64,000 nucleotides of DNA, from contig NC_052613.1 of NCBI RefSeq assembly GCF_016545825.1, positions 8,122,001-8,186,000 on the forward strand, written 5' to 3'. The notes beneath the pieces are model-generated. The model made no database searches, was not told the origin of the DNA, and was given only the letters and a program-made list of their open reading frames with translations. Both the position numbers and the translations under genes were made by a program. The DNA comes from Eucalyptus grandis (taxonomy: Eukaryota; Streptophyta; Magnoliopsida; Myrtales; Myrtaceae). Shown here piece after piece: positions 1 to 11,252 of the stretch. Position 1 is the first letter of the stretch. Each line of letters begins with the position of its first letter.

Positions 1-618
1 GTATGATCACATTTATGCAATACGACCGCTTTCATAGGTTGTTTACGAATCATCTTTTTCGAATCATGACAGTCTTTCATCTCCTCTGGACAACGTAGCG
101 TAAACCAATTACGGATGACCGTAGGCTGCTGCCTGCTCAGTGTCGCGATCTTGGCGGTTCTCTTGACAGACCGACTTTAAGCAAAAAGGGCAGGAGGCTT
201 ATTTTGCAGGAAATTAAACCGGAATACATTGGTTCTGAGACATTTCAAACTTCAGGATCAAAGCTTTTTTTTTTCTTTTTTTCCACCAAAAAGGATCAAA
301 CTTCATGCAAGTAAAAGTAATACAGTGATAGAAACCTTAGCAAGGCGACAGCAAAAGATCGAGTTGCTGATAGATCTGCAAAGGTACATAAACTAACTAC
401 CTACAAAAGGAAACGAGGATTTTAAGGACAAGGAATAGGCCATCCCGACAGCCACCACAATGGCAGTAAATGTCCTAGTCCTAGATCCGACACTCGAACA
501 TGGACAACTTACGGGAATTGGACAATCTTTAGAGCACGGTTCTTTACAAGTAACGTAAATAGAAGGAGCATTTGATCGATGGTGAAGACATGATATTGCC
601 CCAAACATCTGAACCATT
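1..618. other. 3' flank of asparaginase copy 1
   Basis: This holds the downstream sequence of the minus-strand asparaginase gene, probably its 3' UTR near 390-618, followed by spacer. Short open frames here are also present in unit 2 but do not resemble any protein I know. I see no other gene. Confidence 0.5.
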
Positions 619-3339
619 TCAATCTTTTGTCAAAGGCCATATTGCAATTTCCGAGTACCCATCCTCGGTAGCACATGCTCGGAACATCCCGGTCGTATTA
701 AAGGGCATAGTGACTTCTCCCGTCGCAGAAACTGCGACGAGGCCAACATTGCCCTTCGGAACCCTCTCTTTCACCACGCAGGCAGCTGCTTCTTCCAGGG
801 AGAGTCCTTTGAACTCCATAAGAGCGGCCACATCCCTTGCGACAGTTCCACGTATTATAGCCTCACCTTTGCCCGTAGCAGATACTGCACATAAACTGTT
901 GGCATACGTCCCTGCCCCTATGAGGGGCGTGTCTCCTATCCTTCCAACCATCTTGTTGACTAACCCTCCAGTAGAAGTTGCCGCAGCTAAATTCCCATCA
1001 CTATCTACAGCGACGCATCCCACAGTACCAGTTTGGCTGTCACCATCAGCAGTGGCAGTGTCCTCTTTCTTTTGCATGGGTTGCGTATAATCAATCTGCA
1101 GTTATATGACAGAAATGTGAGCACAGAATCAAATTCCAACTAGGGTTATCTAGTGATTCTTGAACCAAAACAAGCAAGAAAAAAACAAGTTCTGCATGGC
1201 CCAGCCGAGAATATTCATGGTGTCACATGCCTCACACCATTCGGCATATGTTTGGCTTTGTAATATTCTGGCGTTAAAGGATCTGATACTTTAGTCACCA
1301 CAAAATGTAAGTGAAGGAAGTCATTTCCCATTATATTTGACCTCTGCAAACAGGAAATAAACTCTTTTGCCCATTCTCTGAACTTAGTGGTTTTTGAAAA
1401 TTAGCACTAACCTAAAATTTGGCTGATCATTGGCAAAGAATAGAAAACAGGGCATTTACAAAGGATTGAAGATATGAAATCCAATTTGCAGTCACAGAAT
1501 TTCAAATGAGGGAAATACCTGCACTCTGTTTGCTTCTTTGGCCTGTTTTAGCCTTTGAATGTTCTCTGGAGTGATAAAATGAGAAGCATCAAGAGTTTCT
1601 ACACCCTGGCATATTTGAAAAGTCAGCATAGATTAAAACCTCCACCAAACACAAGATTAGAAGCTAAAGCAACTGTAAACCAAGAAAACTGGAAGGGCAA
1701 TTCTATCAGAGGTTTGAATGCAGATGCATCATGCATATGTGTTTACAAAAGTTCAGAATTGGAAAGGAAGCCAAAGAGATGCCGCATACCCCTGATATCT
1801 TTGTAGAAGTGATTTAGCAAGCTAAAACAGCCTGATTAAACTAGAGAGGTCGAATCAATGAGCAATATCTAGAAAAATACAAATAATACAGCCAAGAAAG
1901 AAAAGATCTGGCTATGTCTTCTGATCACCGATTAAGTTCCAAAGACTACAGAGATGCTAGAGTATATCGAACTTTTTTCACTTAAGAAGAGTGACCTGGT
2001 AAGACTTTGAACTCACATGTTCCCTCGCAAATGCTTCAGCCCCATCAAATGCCAGGTATATATGAGGAGTTCGTTCCATGACCAGTCGTGCCAAAGATAT
2101 GGCGTTGACAACAGTGGTGAGCCCAGAAACAGCTCCACATTTCAGGTTTCCATCCATGATGCAAGCCTCCATTTCAACAGTGCCACTGCTGGTTAAGACC
2201 GACCCTTTGCCTGCATTGAAGTGAGGGTTGTTTTCCAACTCCCGGACCTGGTTATCCCCGAACACGGCAAGTATACGACCAAATTCTTAGACATGGAATA
2301 GGCTCTCATATACAAACTGTAGCCATGCATCATAGGTAAAATTGAACGGGCATAGTTCACGTTTCAAACAAGTCAAGATTGATGTAACCTGCAGGAAGAT
2401 GTGTTAAGACTTTCAAAACATCAGCAGGCGTAAACCCAGCAACTTTTGGCTCACCCTCTTTGTTTCTCATTCCAAAATCTGTTTAAACTCCTCCTTTGTG
2501 TATTGATGTTTTTGAGCATTAATTTCTAGCAAGACCTGAAATTCTTCTATAGAAAATTTCCAATCAAGAAAGTGCAAAGTACTTCACGCTAGGATGCTCT
2601 CACTATAGTTCCAAGTTTACTGAATGTTCTTGAAGAGACGCTAGAGCTCAAGATGAAGCAAGCCATACTTGTGTTCAGAATACCAGATTTAAGATAGGTT
2701 TGCATAACATAAAACAAAGTGTATTTTATAACATAAAACAGAGTGTAAAAGTAAAATACAAGCATCTTGATCTTGTACTAAAACTAGAAAACTCAAAACT
2801 GTCCAATTTCATGTACTAAATCTTCTTGCCACTGGAAGATCTAGTCTCACCTGGAGAGGGAGGGAGAGAGAGAGACTGAGTGCACACAAGGACACATGCA
2901 CAAGTTCAAAGTTCAGTATGATGATAAGCTGCGGATCGTTCATTTGTTCGGGATTCCTTCGCTAAGAACACCATCATAAACCAAAAAAACGAAAAGAGAG
3001 AGAGAGCAAGAACGGAGAAACCAGATGGGTCATTTGAAATCTAGGAGCACAACTCTCCAATCAGCTCAAAAAGATGACTTTTCTTTCTGCTCTGTTCTTT
3101 TACCCAGAACTAAAAGAACTCGCTATCCCACCACGAAACACGTAATAAGATCGATGCTTATAGCGCAAATCAATTACCACGAGCTCGACGACGTCCAGGG
3201 GAGACTTCTTGGACTTGAGAGCGTCGACGCCGAGCTGGAGGCAGTGGCGGAGGCAGGCCTCCCTCGGGAGGCGGCGCTCCGGCGGCAGGGTCAGCGGGAT
3301 GTCCCCTGCTCCGCCGTGCAGCGCTATCGCCCACCCCAT
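619..3339 (-). CDS. ASPGA1: Isoaspartyl peptidase/L-asparaginase (plant type), intact copy 1
   Basis: This gene encodes an Ntn-hydrolase that hydrolyses L-asparagine and beta-aspartyl (isoaspartyl) dipeptides in the cytosol. It is made as a precursor that cleaves itself into alpha and beta subunits. I place four exons, transcribed right to left: 3178-3339, 2017-2247, 1519-1605 and 619-1095. All have GT-AG borders and join in frame to 318 codons plus TGA; I recall the Arabidopsis At5g08100 product as being about the same length. Visible motifs are LHGGAG near the N-terminus, NAGKGSVL, the subunit junction TG|TVGC with nucleophile Thr near residue 184, the substrate-binding GRIGDTP and GAGTYA stretches, and a C-terminal [10 protein letters not shown] segment. 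The ATG at 3339 sits where family members start. A neighbouring duplicate lies at 8566-11252. Relative to my memory of homologues, one residue is missing in the [11 protein letters not shown] loop. Confidence 0.93.
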
Positions 3340-3567
3340 TCGCCACCACCAACCACCACCACCACCACACCTCTCCCTCGATCTCTCTGCAACGCCCGTG
3401 CGTGCGCGTCTGTCCACGACCGAGGCCCAACGAGTCACGATCGGCAACTACCTTAAATATTACTCGTTCACACTACCGAACAAAAGGAAAAAAAGAACGA
3501 GAACATTATTGACATAAAAGAAAAGTTAGAACCGGATTTTCCCTCGACATGATTGGTTGGTGGCTCC

Positions 3568-3806
3568 TTTTTTTTTTTTTGAGCAAATGGTGGCTCTTTT
3601 CTTTTCTTTTTTTGTCAGTCCTACTATATACCTATTCTACACTCACTCTCAAACCACTGCCACTTGCAGGGCGTGGGAGTTGAAACCCACTCCTGAAACT
3701 TACTCGTCCACACCCCTATCCCCCTCAGAATGTGAAGATTTGAACCCATCACCTCCCCATTTCATGTTGGAAGGGTGGCCACTGAGGCGAATCCCAATAG
3801 TTAATT
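3568..3806 (-). mobile_element. SINE-like insertion, unit 1 only
   Basis: About 240 bases interrupt the alignment with unit 2, which has an uninterrupted site near 11490-11510. The insert is flanked by imperfect repeats of GTGGCTCYT (3560-3567 and 3807-3814). The plus strand starts with a T-rich stretch, that is an A-rich tail on the minus strand. Read on the minus strand, there is a box A-like CCTCAGTGGCC followed by a box B-like GGGTTCAAATC, as in tRNA-derived SINEs. A second similar box (GGGTTTCAACTCC) lies further along. The boundaries are approximate. Confidence 0.6.
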
Positions 3807-3979
3807 GTGGCTCTTGTTCGAATGACCATTTTGTCGCAAAGCATGGGGAAACAGTCTGTGACATTACGACCCCTAATTGCAATTGAGAATAAAGGTAGGA
3901 TTGCATTACATCTTGTAAAAATTTCATTAAAGAGCAATGGTCCATTTGTTCCATGCGAAAATATTTTTTTTTCATTTTC

Positions 3980-5553
3980 TGATATTTAGATTGTTTAGAA
4001 AAATGAATGAGTCAACGAAAATGTTTACTTCATCAAATTTAAGTTCGGGAAAATAATTTCCTTTTTAAAGAAAATTAAAAATTCATTTTTCAAAATATGA
4101 TTAGATATTGATGTTTGAACCAGAAACTCTGTTCTTTGGTATAGTAACCCCAACACTTGTTCCCGAGCCTTTGGCGATGAGGTCGAATTCTTTACGTATT
4201 GGTACAAGTGTAATGGGTTTAAAGCTAAATTGGCCTAATTAAAAGGTTTAAGACTAAAGTGACGTAAGTATAATAGATTTTGAACTTTTTTTGTAATTAT
4301 TCTAATTGAAAGTAATAAGCCTAGATTGGGAAAAAGACAATCTCTCTTTTTGGCAAGAATGAAAACACTTTCCTTAAATTCACCAAACAAATAAAAACGG
4401 ATATTTTTTTACTTAAAAATAATTTTCATGGAAATTATCAGCTTTTATCATGAAATTTTTAGTAAAACAAATGCAGCAACTTTTTTTGCACATCAATTAA
4501 TTTTTCGTATGATAAATACCGAAAAGTCGGAAAATAATTATCCGAAAATAGTTAACGAACCCTAAGTATCAAAGATTTATTTGTTTAAGATTGCATTTGC
4601 ATTATACTGTCCTTATATGGACTCACGTATCATTTGAATTTTCAAGGGATGATTTTATTTTTTAATTTTAGGTCTTGTTTACTCACGACGACTAAAAACG
4701 ATGAAGGACTGCGCCATTTATTCATGGTATTTGGTAACTTAAATTAAAAGGCAAAGCGAATCAAAATCCCGTATGGGTTAAAGCAGACTAGTCTTTGCCA
4801 GTTTCTCCTTTGGATCTGTTCCATGCTTGAATTTTTGTAAAAAAGAAATACAGAGATTGCCAGGTGAGAAGAACGTATTATTTTAAGTTATCATGATCGC
4901 GAGCCAAAATTCATTTTCCAAGAAAGCTAGACCGCCCAAACAATAAAAAATAGACAACGATAACGTTTTTCAATATTTGCGCAATTGATCCAACGTTCTG
5001 AATTTTCCGTTTGGAAGCCGAAATTCATCTATTCAAATCTCACCAATAATGTAGATGAAAGTCTGTTAACCAACTTGACATTTGTGGAGGTGTTTAATAA
5101 GAGGACCATTGTAATACATAGATGAAAGGTTTAGAGTTAACCAACTGATGGGATTTGTCAAAGCAAGAGGTGTTTGCGGACGGCAAATAAGAGTGATATG
5201 AGATCTAGGGTTTCTTTTAATTTTTTTTTTTAATATTAAAAAGGTTTCGGGTGGGTGGGCGGGCGGATCCACCCATGGAACCGGGAACCGGACCATCGGT
5301 TCATTGTAATTATTCTAAAATTTTAAGTTGTTAAATGAATGTATTGTTTATTATTGAAATATTCTAACACTCCCCCTTGTACTTAATAAGGCTCGAAAAG
5401 AATCGAACTCAATACCTACAACATTGATATCATATGAGATTTTAGTGAAATCACTGTCAATTATTTTAAAAACTTAAATAATTAGTTGAAAATATATCTC
5501 ATTATTTAAATATTCTAATAGTTTGATAAGATTTTAGGAAGTGCGATGTCCAT
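3980..5553. other. Upstream region of asparaginase copy 1, AT-rich
   Basis: This is AT-rich noncoding sequence that matches 11660-13080 in unit 2 over most of its length. It probably includes the promoter of copy 1, but I see no clear core element. Around 4330-4570 there are runs of poly-A/T and imperfect inverted repeats typical of small degraded DNA transposons. Confidence 0.5.
5160..5303. mobile_element. Fragment related to the 5562-6182 hAT-type MITE
   Basis: This stretch shares with 6020-6130 a T-rich run, AATATTAAA, GGTTTCGG, a GGCGGATCC(A/G)CCCATGG core and GAACCGGGAACC. It is absent from the corresponding place in unit 2 (near 12790-12840). It looks like a truncated end of the same family inserted a few hundred bases away. 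Confidence 0.6.
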
Positions 5554-5561
5554 GTCCGTAC

Positions 5562-6182
5562 TAGGGGTGTGTATGGTTCGGGCAGGCGGTTCCCAACCTA
5601 GAACCGGGAACCGCCCATTAAGGACCAGTTCCGAAAAATTGAAATCGAGATCCACCCGTTTGTTGCATGAATCCACCTGGGAACCGAACTGCCAGTCCAA
5701 TCCAATTCCCGAGTGGATCCATGGAACCAATCTCGACGCGAAACATTTTTGGTTTTCAACATAGAACGGTCGGGTCTATGAGTTGGGAAGGAAGGGAGGA
5801 GGTCTATGGTCGGGTTTTCAACATAGAACGGTCACGAAACAATTTTGCGCGGCTGTGGCGGGTGGCGGCCGACGCGAGGGGGCAAACAATAGCGGCGGAG
5901 GAGCAGCAACGTCAATGTTGACGCTCGGGAGGAATCGAAATGGCGATAAGATTAGGAGGAACCGAAGAAGAGACAAAGAGAGAGAGAACCGAAGACGAAG
6001 GAAATGAGGAGATGAGATCGAATCTATGATTTCTTTTAGTAATTTTTTTTTTAATATTAAAAGGTTTCGGTCTGGTCCGGGTGGGCGGATCCGCCCATGG
6101 AACCGGGAACCAGACCGGTACCCACTGGTTCCCTCAAGAACCGCCGGTTCCGAGTGGTTTCCGGGTATTTTGCACACCCCTA
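5562..6182. mobile_element. Non-autonomous hAT-type element (MITE), 621 bp
   Basis: The element begins TAGGGGTGTG and ends CACACCCCTA, a perfect 10-bp terminal inverted repeat. It is flanked on both sides by the same 8 bases, GTCCGTAC (5554-5561 and 6183-6190). An 8-bp target duplication is the hallmark of the hAT superfamily. Unit 2 has GTCCGTAC only once (near 13086-13093) with no insert, a true empty site. Subterminal regions are rich in GGTTCC/GAACCG repeats. The open frames inside show no transposase features, so the element depends on an enzyme from elsewhere. Confidence 0.92.
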
Positions 6183-6683
6183 GTCCGTACCCTAATATAT
6201 TAAGAAGCGATTCATGATTAAACTTTTTCTAATGTGCTTCTAGAATGGCATAAACAAAGGCTTTGCTTTGCCACGCACGCATGTGCAACTTGAGGACTCT
6301 TTGTTTAAGTCTTTATGGATGAAAGAGCTCATTTACTAACCTTTTTTTTCATTTCCTTTTTCTCTTGTTCCGATTCGATTGGGAACAGATTCCAATCAGA
6401 TAGTTAGGTGAGAGAGGGTTTTTTTTTTTCGCCTTAATGAGTTGTTAACTACAATGTTCATCAGCCCGCTAAGGCCGAAGGACCCAAGAACGAGCTCATG
6501 ATACAATGCGAGAGATAATGTTTTGAAATCATATCGACAGGCAATGACCACATCGGACGAGCAGGCTATTCTCGGTTCAAATCGTTTCGACCAATTGAAC
6601 TGGCCTACTCATGTTACTAAGAACACAAAATTGTTAATATATGGTCAAATGCAACCGGTTGGTATGTCCTTTAATCAAACCGA

Positions 6684-7506
6684 GGGAAAATTCCAAATAA
6701 TTGAAGTGTTCATCATTTATATATACATATAAAGGCTCAAAATGGACCTTATTTTAAATAAAAATCTAACATATTTTCATATTTTCAATAAAGCTCTAAA
6801 GTAGATCTTGTTTTAAATAAGAATCTAGTCATATCAGTTAAAAAAAAAAAAAAAAAAAACCTAAGTTTCTAGCTAATGAAGCACATTTTCATCATTTATC
6901 TTCTTTAAATTTTTCCCATTCTTTTTTTCCTTTTTTCCTTCTTTTTCTTTCCCTTAGTTTTTTTCATTTTCTCTTCGCTAATGTCTAATCTCAAGCAATA
7001 GCTCAAGAGGACTAAGCGAGGATTGCCCTCACCAAACACTTGTCCATTTGGGGAGGGCCAACCTCGTCGACCACAAGCAAGGGATGGCCTCACCCAAGGC
7101 AAGGGTTACTGGCCTGGCCCTCACTATGCCAAATCTAGGGAGGCAACACTTGAAATACACAAGCAAGGGTCACCCTCACTTGCCACAAGCAAGGTTGACC
7201 CTTGCCAAATCTAGGCAAGGGGACCTCGGCCAGATCAAGCAAGGGGACACATCCAATGAGGGTTGTCCCTTTGCCAGAAAATAAAAAAATTAAAATTACT
7301 TGTGGATGAAAACACCTTAACCAATTGAAATGTTTAGCCAACCAGTGACCACCAAAGCCAATCTCTTATTTGAAATTGTAATGGCCATTGTAAGCCCTTA
7401 TTTGAGACTAGCATAGCCACTTTATACTCTTATTTAATACAAGGTCAATTTCAAGCCTTTATCTAATAAAATAAGAGCACTCCAAATCTTTATTTGGAAT
7501 TTTCCC
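6684..7506. mobile_element. Mutator-like MITE in unit 1 (823 bp)
   Basis: The terminal inverted repeat is GGGAAAATTCCAAATAA at the left and its near-perfect complement at the right. It is flanked by related 9-mers, TCAAACCGA (6675-6683) and TTAAACCAA (7507-7515). In unit 2 the matching 9-mers are TTAAACCGA and TCAAACCGA, which supports a real 9-bp target duplication as in MULEs. The interior has an AT-rich arm and a GC-rich segment at 7020-7270 with repeated CAAGCAAGG and CTCACC words, but no transposase. Confidence 0.75.
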
Positions 7507-7515
7507 TTAAACCAA

Positions 7516-8016
7516 GATGTCTTAATACACTTCAAGATCACGTGTTCAATTCCACCCTTCCAGCAGGACAGTCCAACCTAGGGATTGAACCGTCACCTCA
7601 TACACCATTTGTTAAATTTAACACCATGATGCGGTCGAACATGCCACCTCTTCGACCGGTTGACCCCGGTTCAACACCCGTTTTTGACCGGCTCAACCTC
7701 CTGATGATTCACATAGGAGCAACGGGACCCAGTCGAACTGGTAATAGAACAAGGTTTCAAGACGGAATGGAAAAGTTACTGGTTGTGTTGCGATGCTTTT
7801 CTGGTCTGTGGAGGCCTCTTTTGCGATGGTTCATATTGGAGAAACGATTGACCAACATTGGTTTTCCGATAGTTTTGCTGGCATTATACTCGCTTTTCCT
7901 GCATATTGAAGCTGAACTTTTATAACTGCTGTCAAAGTTTCTGTGATGGGAGATGCATGATACGTGCGGATGATTTCGTAACTACAGATTATTGGTGGAA
8001 ACTCATGAAGCTGTTG
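7516..8016. other. Spacer between duplication units
   Basis: The part up to 7757 is shared with unit 2. From 7758 to 8016 the sequence is single copy in the window. An open frame of 143 residues crosses it, but its composition is not protein-like and I recognise no family. Confidence 0.5.
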
Positions 8017-8565
8017 GATGATCACGTTTATGCAATACGACTGCTTTCATAGGTTGTTTACGAATCATCTTTTTCGAATCATGACAGTCTTTCATCTCCT
8101 CTGGACAACGTAGGGTGAACCAATTACGGATGACCGTAGGCTGCTGCTTGCTCAGTGTCGCGATCTCGGTGGTTCTCTTGACAGACTGACTTTAAGCAAA
8201 GCTTTTTTTCCTTCTTTTCCACCAAACAAGGATCAAACTTCATGCAAGTAAAAGTAATACAGTGATAGAAACCTTAGCAAGGCAACGCAAAAGATCAAGT
8301 TGCTGATAGATCTGCAAAGGTACATAAACTAAGTTACTACAAAAGGAAACGAGGATTTTAAGGACAAGGAATAGGCCATCCCGACAGCCACCGCAATGGC
8401 AGTAAATGTCCTAGTCCTAGATACGACACTCGAACATGGACAACTTACGGGAATTGGACAATCTTTAGAGCACGGTTCTTTACAAGTAACGTAAATAGAA
8501 GGAGCATTTGATCGATGGTGAAGACATGATATTGCCCCAAACATCTGAACCATTTCAATCTTTTG

Positions 8566-11252
8566 TCAAAGGCCATATTGCAATTTCCGAGTACCCATCC
8601 TCGGTAGCACATGCTCGGAACATCCGGTCGTATTAAAGGGCATAGTGACTTCTCCAGTCGCAGAAACTGCGACGAGGCCAACATTGCCCTTCGGAACCCT
8701 CTCTTTCACCACGCAGGCAGCTGCTTCTTCCAGGGAGAGTCCTTTGAACTCCATAAGGGCGGCCACATCCCTTGCGACAGTTCCACGTATTATAGCCTCA
8801 CCTTTGCCCGTAGCAGATACTGCACATAAACTGTTGGCATACGTCCCCGCCCCTATAATGGGCGTGTCTCCTATCCTTCCAACCATCTTGTTGACTAACC
8901 CTCCAGTAGAAGTTGCCGCAGCTAAATTCCCATCACTATCTACAGCGACGCATCCCACAGTACCAGTTTGGCTGTCACCATCAGCAGTGGCAGTGTCCTC
9001 CTCTTTCTTTTGCATGGGTTGCGTATAATCAATCTGCAGTTATATGACAGAAATGTGATCACAGAATCAAATTCCAACTTGGGTTATCTAGTGATTCTTG
9101 AACTAAAACAAGCAAGAAAAAAACAAGTTCTTCATGGCCCAGCCGAGAACATTCATGGTGTCACATGCCTCACGCCATTCGGCATATGTTTGGCTTTGTA
9201 ATATTCTGGCGTTAAAGGATCTGATACTTTAGCCACCACAAAATGTAAGTGGAGGAAATCACAAACGGGAAGTAAACTCTTTTGCGCATGTCTCTGAACT
9301 TAGTGGTTCTTGAGAATTTGCACTAACCTAAACTTTGGCTGATCATCGGGAAGCAATAGAAAATAAGGCATTTATAAAGGATTCAAGATGTGAAATCCAA
9401 TTTGCAGTCACAGAAATTCAAATGAGCGAAATACCTGCACTCTGTTTGCTTCTTTGGCCTGTTTTAGCCTTTGAATGTTCTCTGGAGTGATAAAATGAGA
9501 TGCATCAAGAGTTTCTACACCCTGGCATATTTGAAAAGTCCGCATAGATTAAAACCTCCACCAAACACAAGATTAGAAGCTAAAGCAACTGTAAACCAAG
9601 AAAACTGGAAGGGCAATTCTATCAGAGGTTTGAATGCAGATGCATCATGCATATGTGTTTACAAAAGTTCAGAATTGGAAAGGAAGCCAAAGAGATGCCG
9701 CATACCCCTGATATCTTTGTAGAAGTGATTTAGCAAGCTAAAACGGCCTGATTAAACTAGAGAGGTCGAATCAATGAGCAATATCTAGAAAAATACAAAT
9801 AGTACAGCCAAGAAAGAAAAGATCTGGCTTTGTCTTCTGATCACCGATTAAGTTCCAAAGACTACAGAGATGCTAGAGTATATCGAACCTCCTTCACTTA
9901 AGAAGAGTGACCTGGTAAGACTTTTAACTCACATGTTCCCTCGCAAATGCTTCTGCCCCATCAAATGCCAGGTATATATGAGGAGTTCGTTCCATGACCA
10001 GTCGTGCCAAAGATATGGCGTTGACAACAGTGGTGAGCCCAGAAACAGCTCCACATTTCATGTTTCCATCCATGATGCAAGCCTCCATTTCAACAGTGCC
10101 ACTGCTGGTTAAGACCGACCCTTTGCCTGCATTGAAGTGAGGGTTGTTTTCCAACTCCCGGACCTGGTTATCCCCGAACACGGCAAGTATACGACCAAAT
10201 TCTTAGACATGGAATAGGCTCTCATATACAAACTGTAGCCATGCATCATAGGTAAAATTGAACGAGCATAGTTCGCGTTTCAAGCAAATCAAGATTGATG
10301 TAACCTGCAGGAAGATGTGTTAAGACTTTCAAAACATCAGCAGGCGTAAACCCAGCAACTTTTGGCTCACCCTCTTTGTTTCTTATTCCAAAATCTGTTT
10401 AAACTCCTTCTTTGTTTATTGATGTTAGTGAGCATTAATTTCTAGCAAGACTTGAAATTCTTCTATAGAAAATTTCCAATCAAGAAAGTGCAAAACACTT
10501 TGCGCTAGGATGCTCTCACTATAGTTCCAAGTTTACTGAATGTTCTTGAAGAGACGCTAGAGCTCAAGATGAAGCAAGCCATACTTGTGTTCAGAATACC
10601 AGATTTAAGATATGTTTGCATAACATAAAACAGAGTGTATTTTATAACATAAAACAGAGTGTAAAAGTAAAATACAAGCATCTTGATCTTGTACTAAAAC
10701 TAGACAACTTTAAAACTGTCCAATTTCATGTACTAAATCTTCTTGCCACTGGAAGATCTAGTCTCACTTGGAGAGGGAGGGAGAGAGAGAGACTGAGTGC
10801 ACACAAGGACACATGCACAACTTCAAAGTTCAGTATGATGATAAGCTGCGGATCGTTCATTTGTTCGGGATTCCTTTGCTAAGAACACCATCATAAACCA
10901 AAAAAACGAAAAGAGATAGAGAGCAAGAACGGAGAAACCAGATGGGTCATTTGAAATCTAGGAGCACAACTCTCCAATCAGCTCAAAAAGATGACTTTTC
11001 TCTCTGCTCTGTTCTTTTACCCAGAACTAAAAGAACTCGCTATCCCACCACGAAACACGTAATAAGATCGATGCTTAAGCGCAAATCAATTACCACGAGC
11101 TCGACGACGTCCAGGGGAGACTTCTTGGACTTGAGAGCGTCGACGCCGAGCTGGAGGCAGTGGCGGAGGCAGGCCTCCCTCGGGAGGCGGCCCTCCGGCG
11201 GCAGGGTCAGCGGGACCCCTGCTCCGCCGTGCAACGCTATCGCCCACCCCAT
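8566..11252 (-). pseudogene. Isoaspartyl peptidase/L-asparaginase copy 2, C-terminus frameshifted
   Basis: This is the tandem paralogue of the gene at 619-3339. Four exons are placed by alignment: 11094-11252, 9933-10163, 9435-9521 and 8566-9033. Splice sites are conserved, and the catalytic region (TG|TVGC, GRIGDTP, GAGTYA) is intact. Exon 1 lacks one codon (GVPL instead of GDIPL) and exon 4 has one extra Glu codon. At about 8624 a C of the CCC run found in copy 1 is missing. The frame shifts right after PFNTTG, so the last 22 residues, which include the conserved [10 protein letters not shown] tail, are replaced by 18 unrelated residues before a new stop at 8566. The autoproteolytic site survives, but the lost tail is part of the folded beta subunit in this family, so I expect reduced or no function. 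It may also be an assembly error. Confidence 0.8.

Larger units (their letters stand above)
1..7757. repeat. Tandem duplication, unit 1 (about 8-kb period)
   Basis: This stretch aligns almost end to end with about 8017-14742 in direct orientation, including exons, introns and flanks of the asparaginase gene. The match begins at the left edge of the window, so the true left boundary is outside it. It breaks off just after position 7757, where unit 2 diverges after 14742. Differences are small indels and substitutions plus discrete insertions: about 3568-3806 and 5562-6182 are found only in this unit. The 260 bases at 7758-8016 lie between the alignable parts and probably match sequence to the left of the window. 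Confidence 0.93.

Noticed and set aside
7048..7284. Open frames in the GC-rich core of the MULE-type MITE
   Set aside because: They consist of degenerate CAAGCAAGG/CTCACC repeats; the frame is not preserved in the unit 2 copy.
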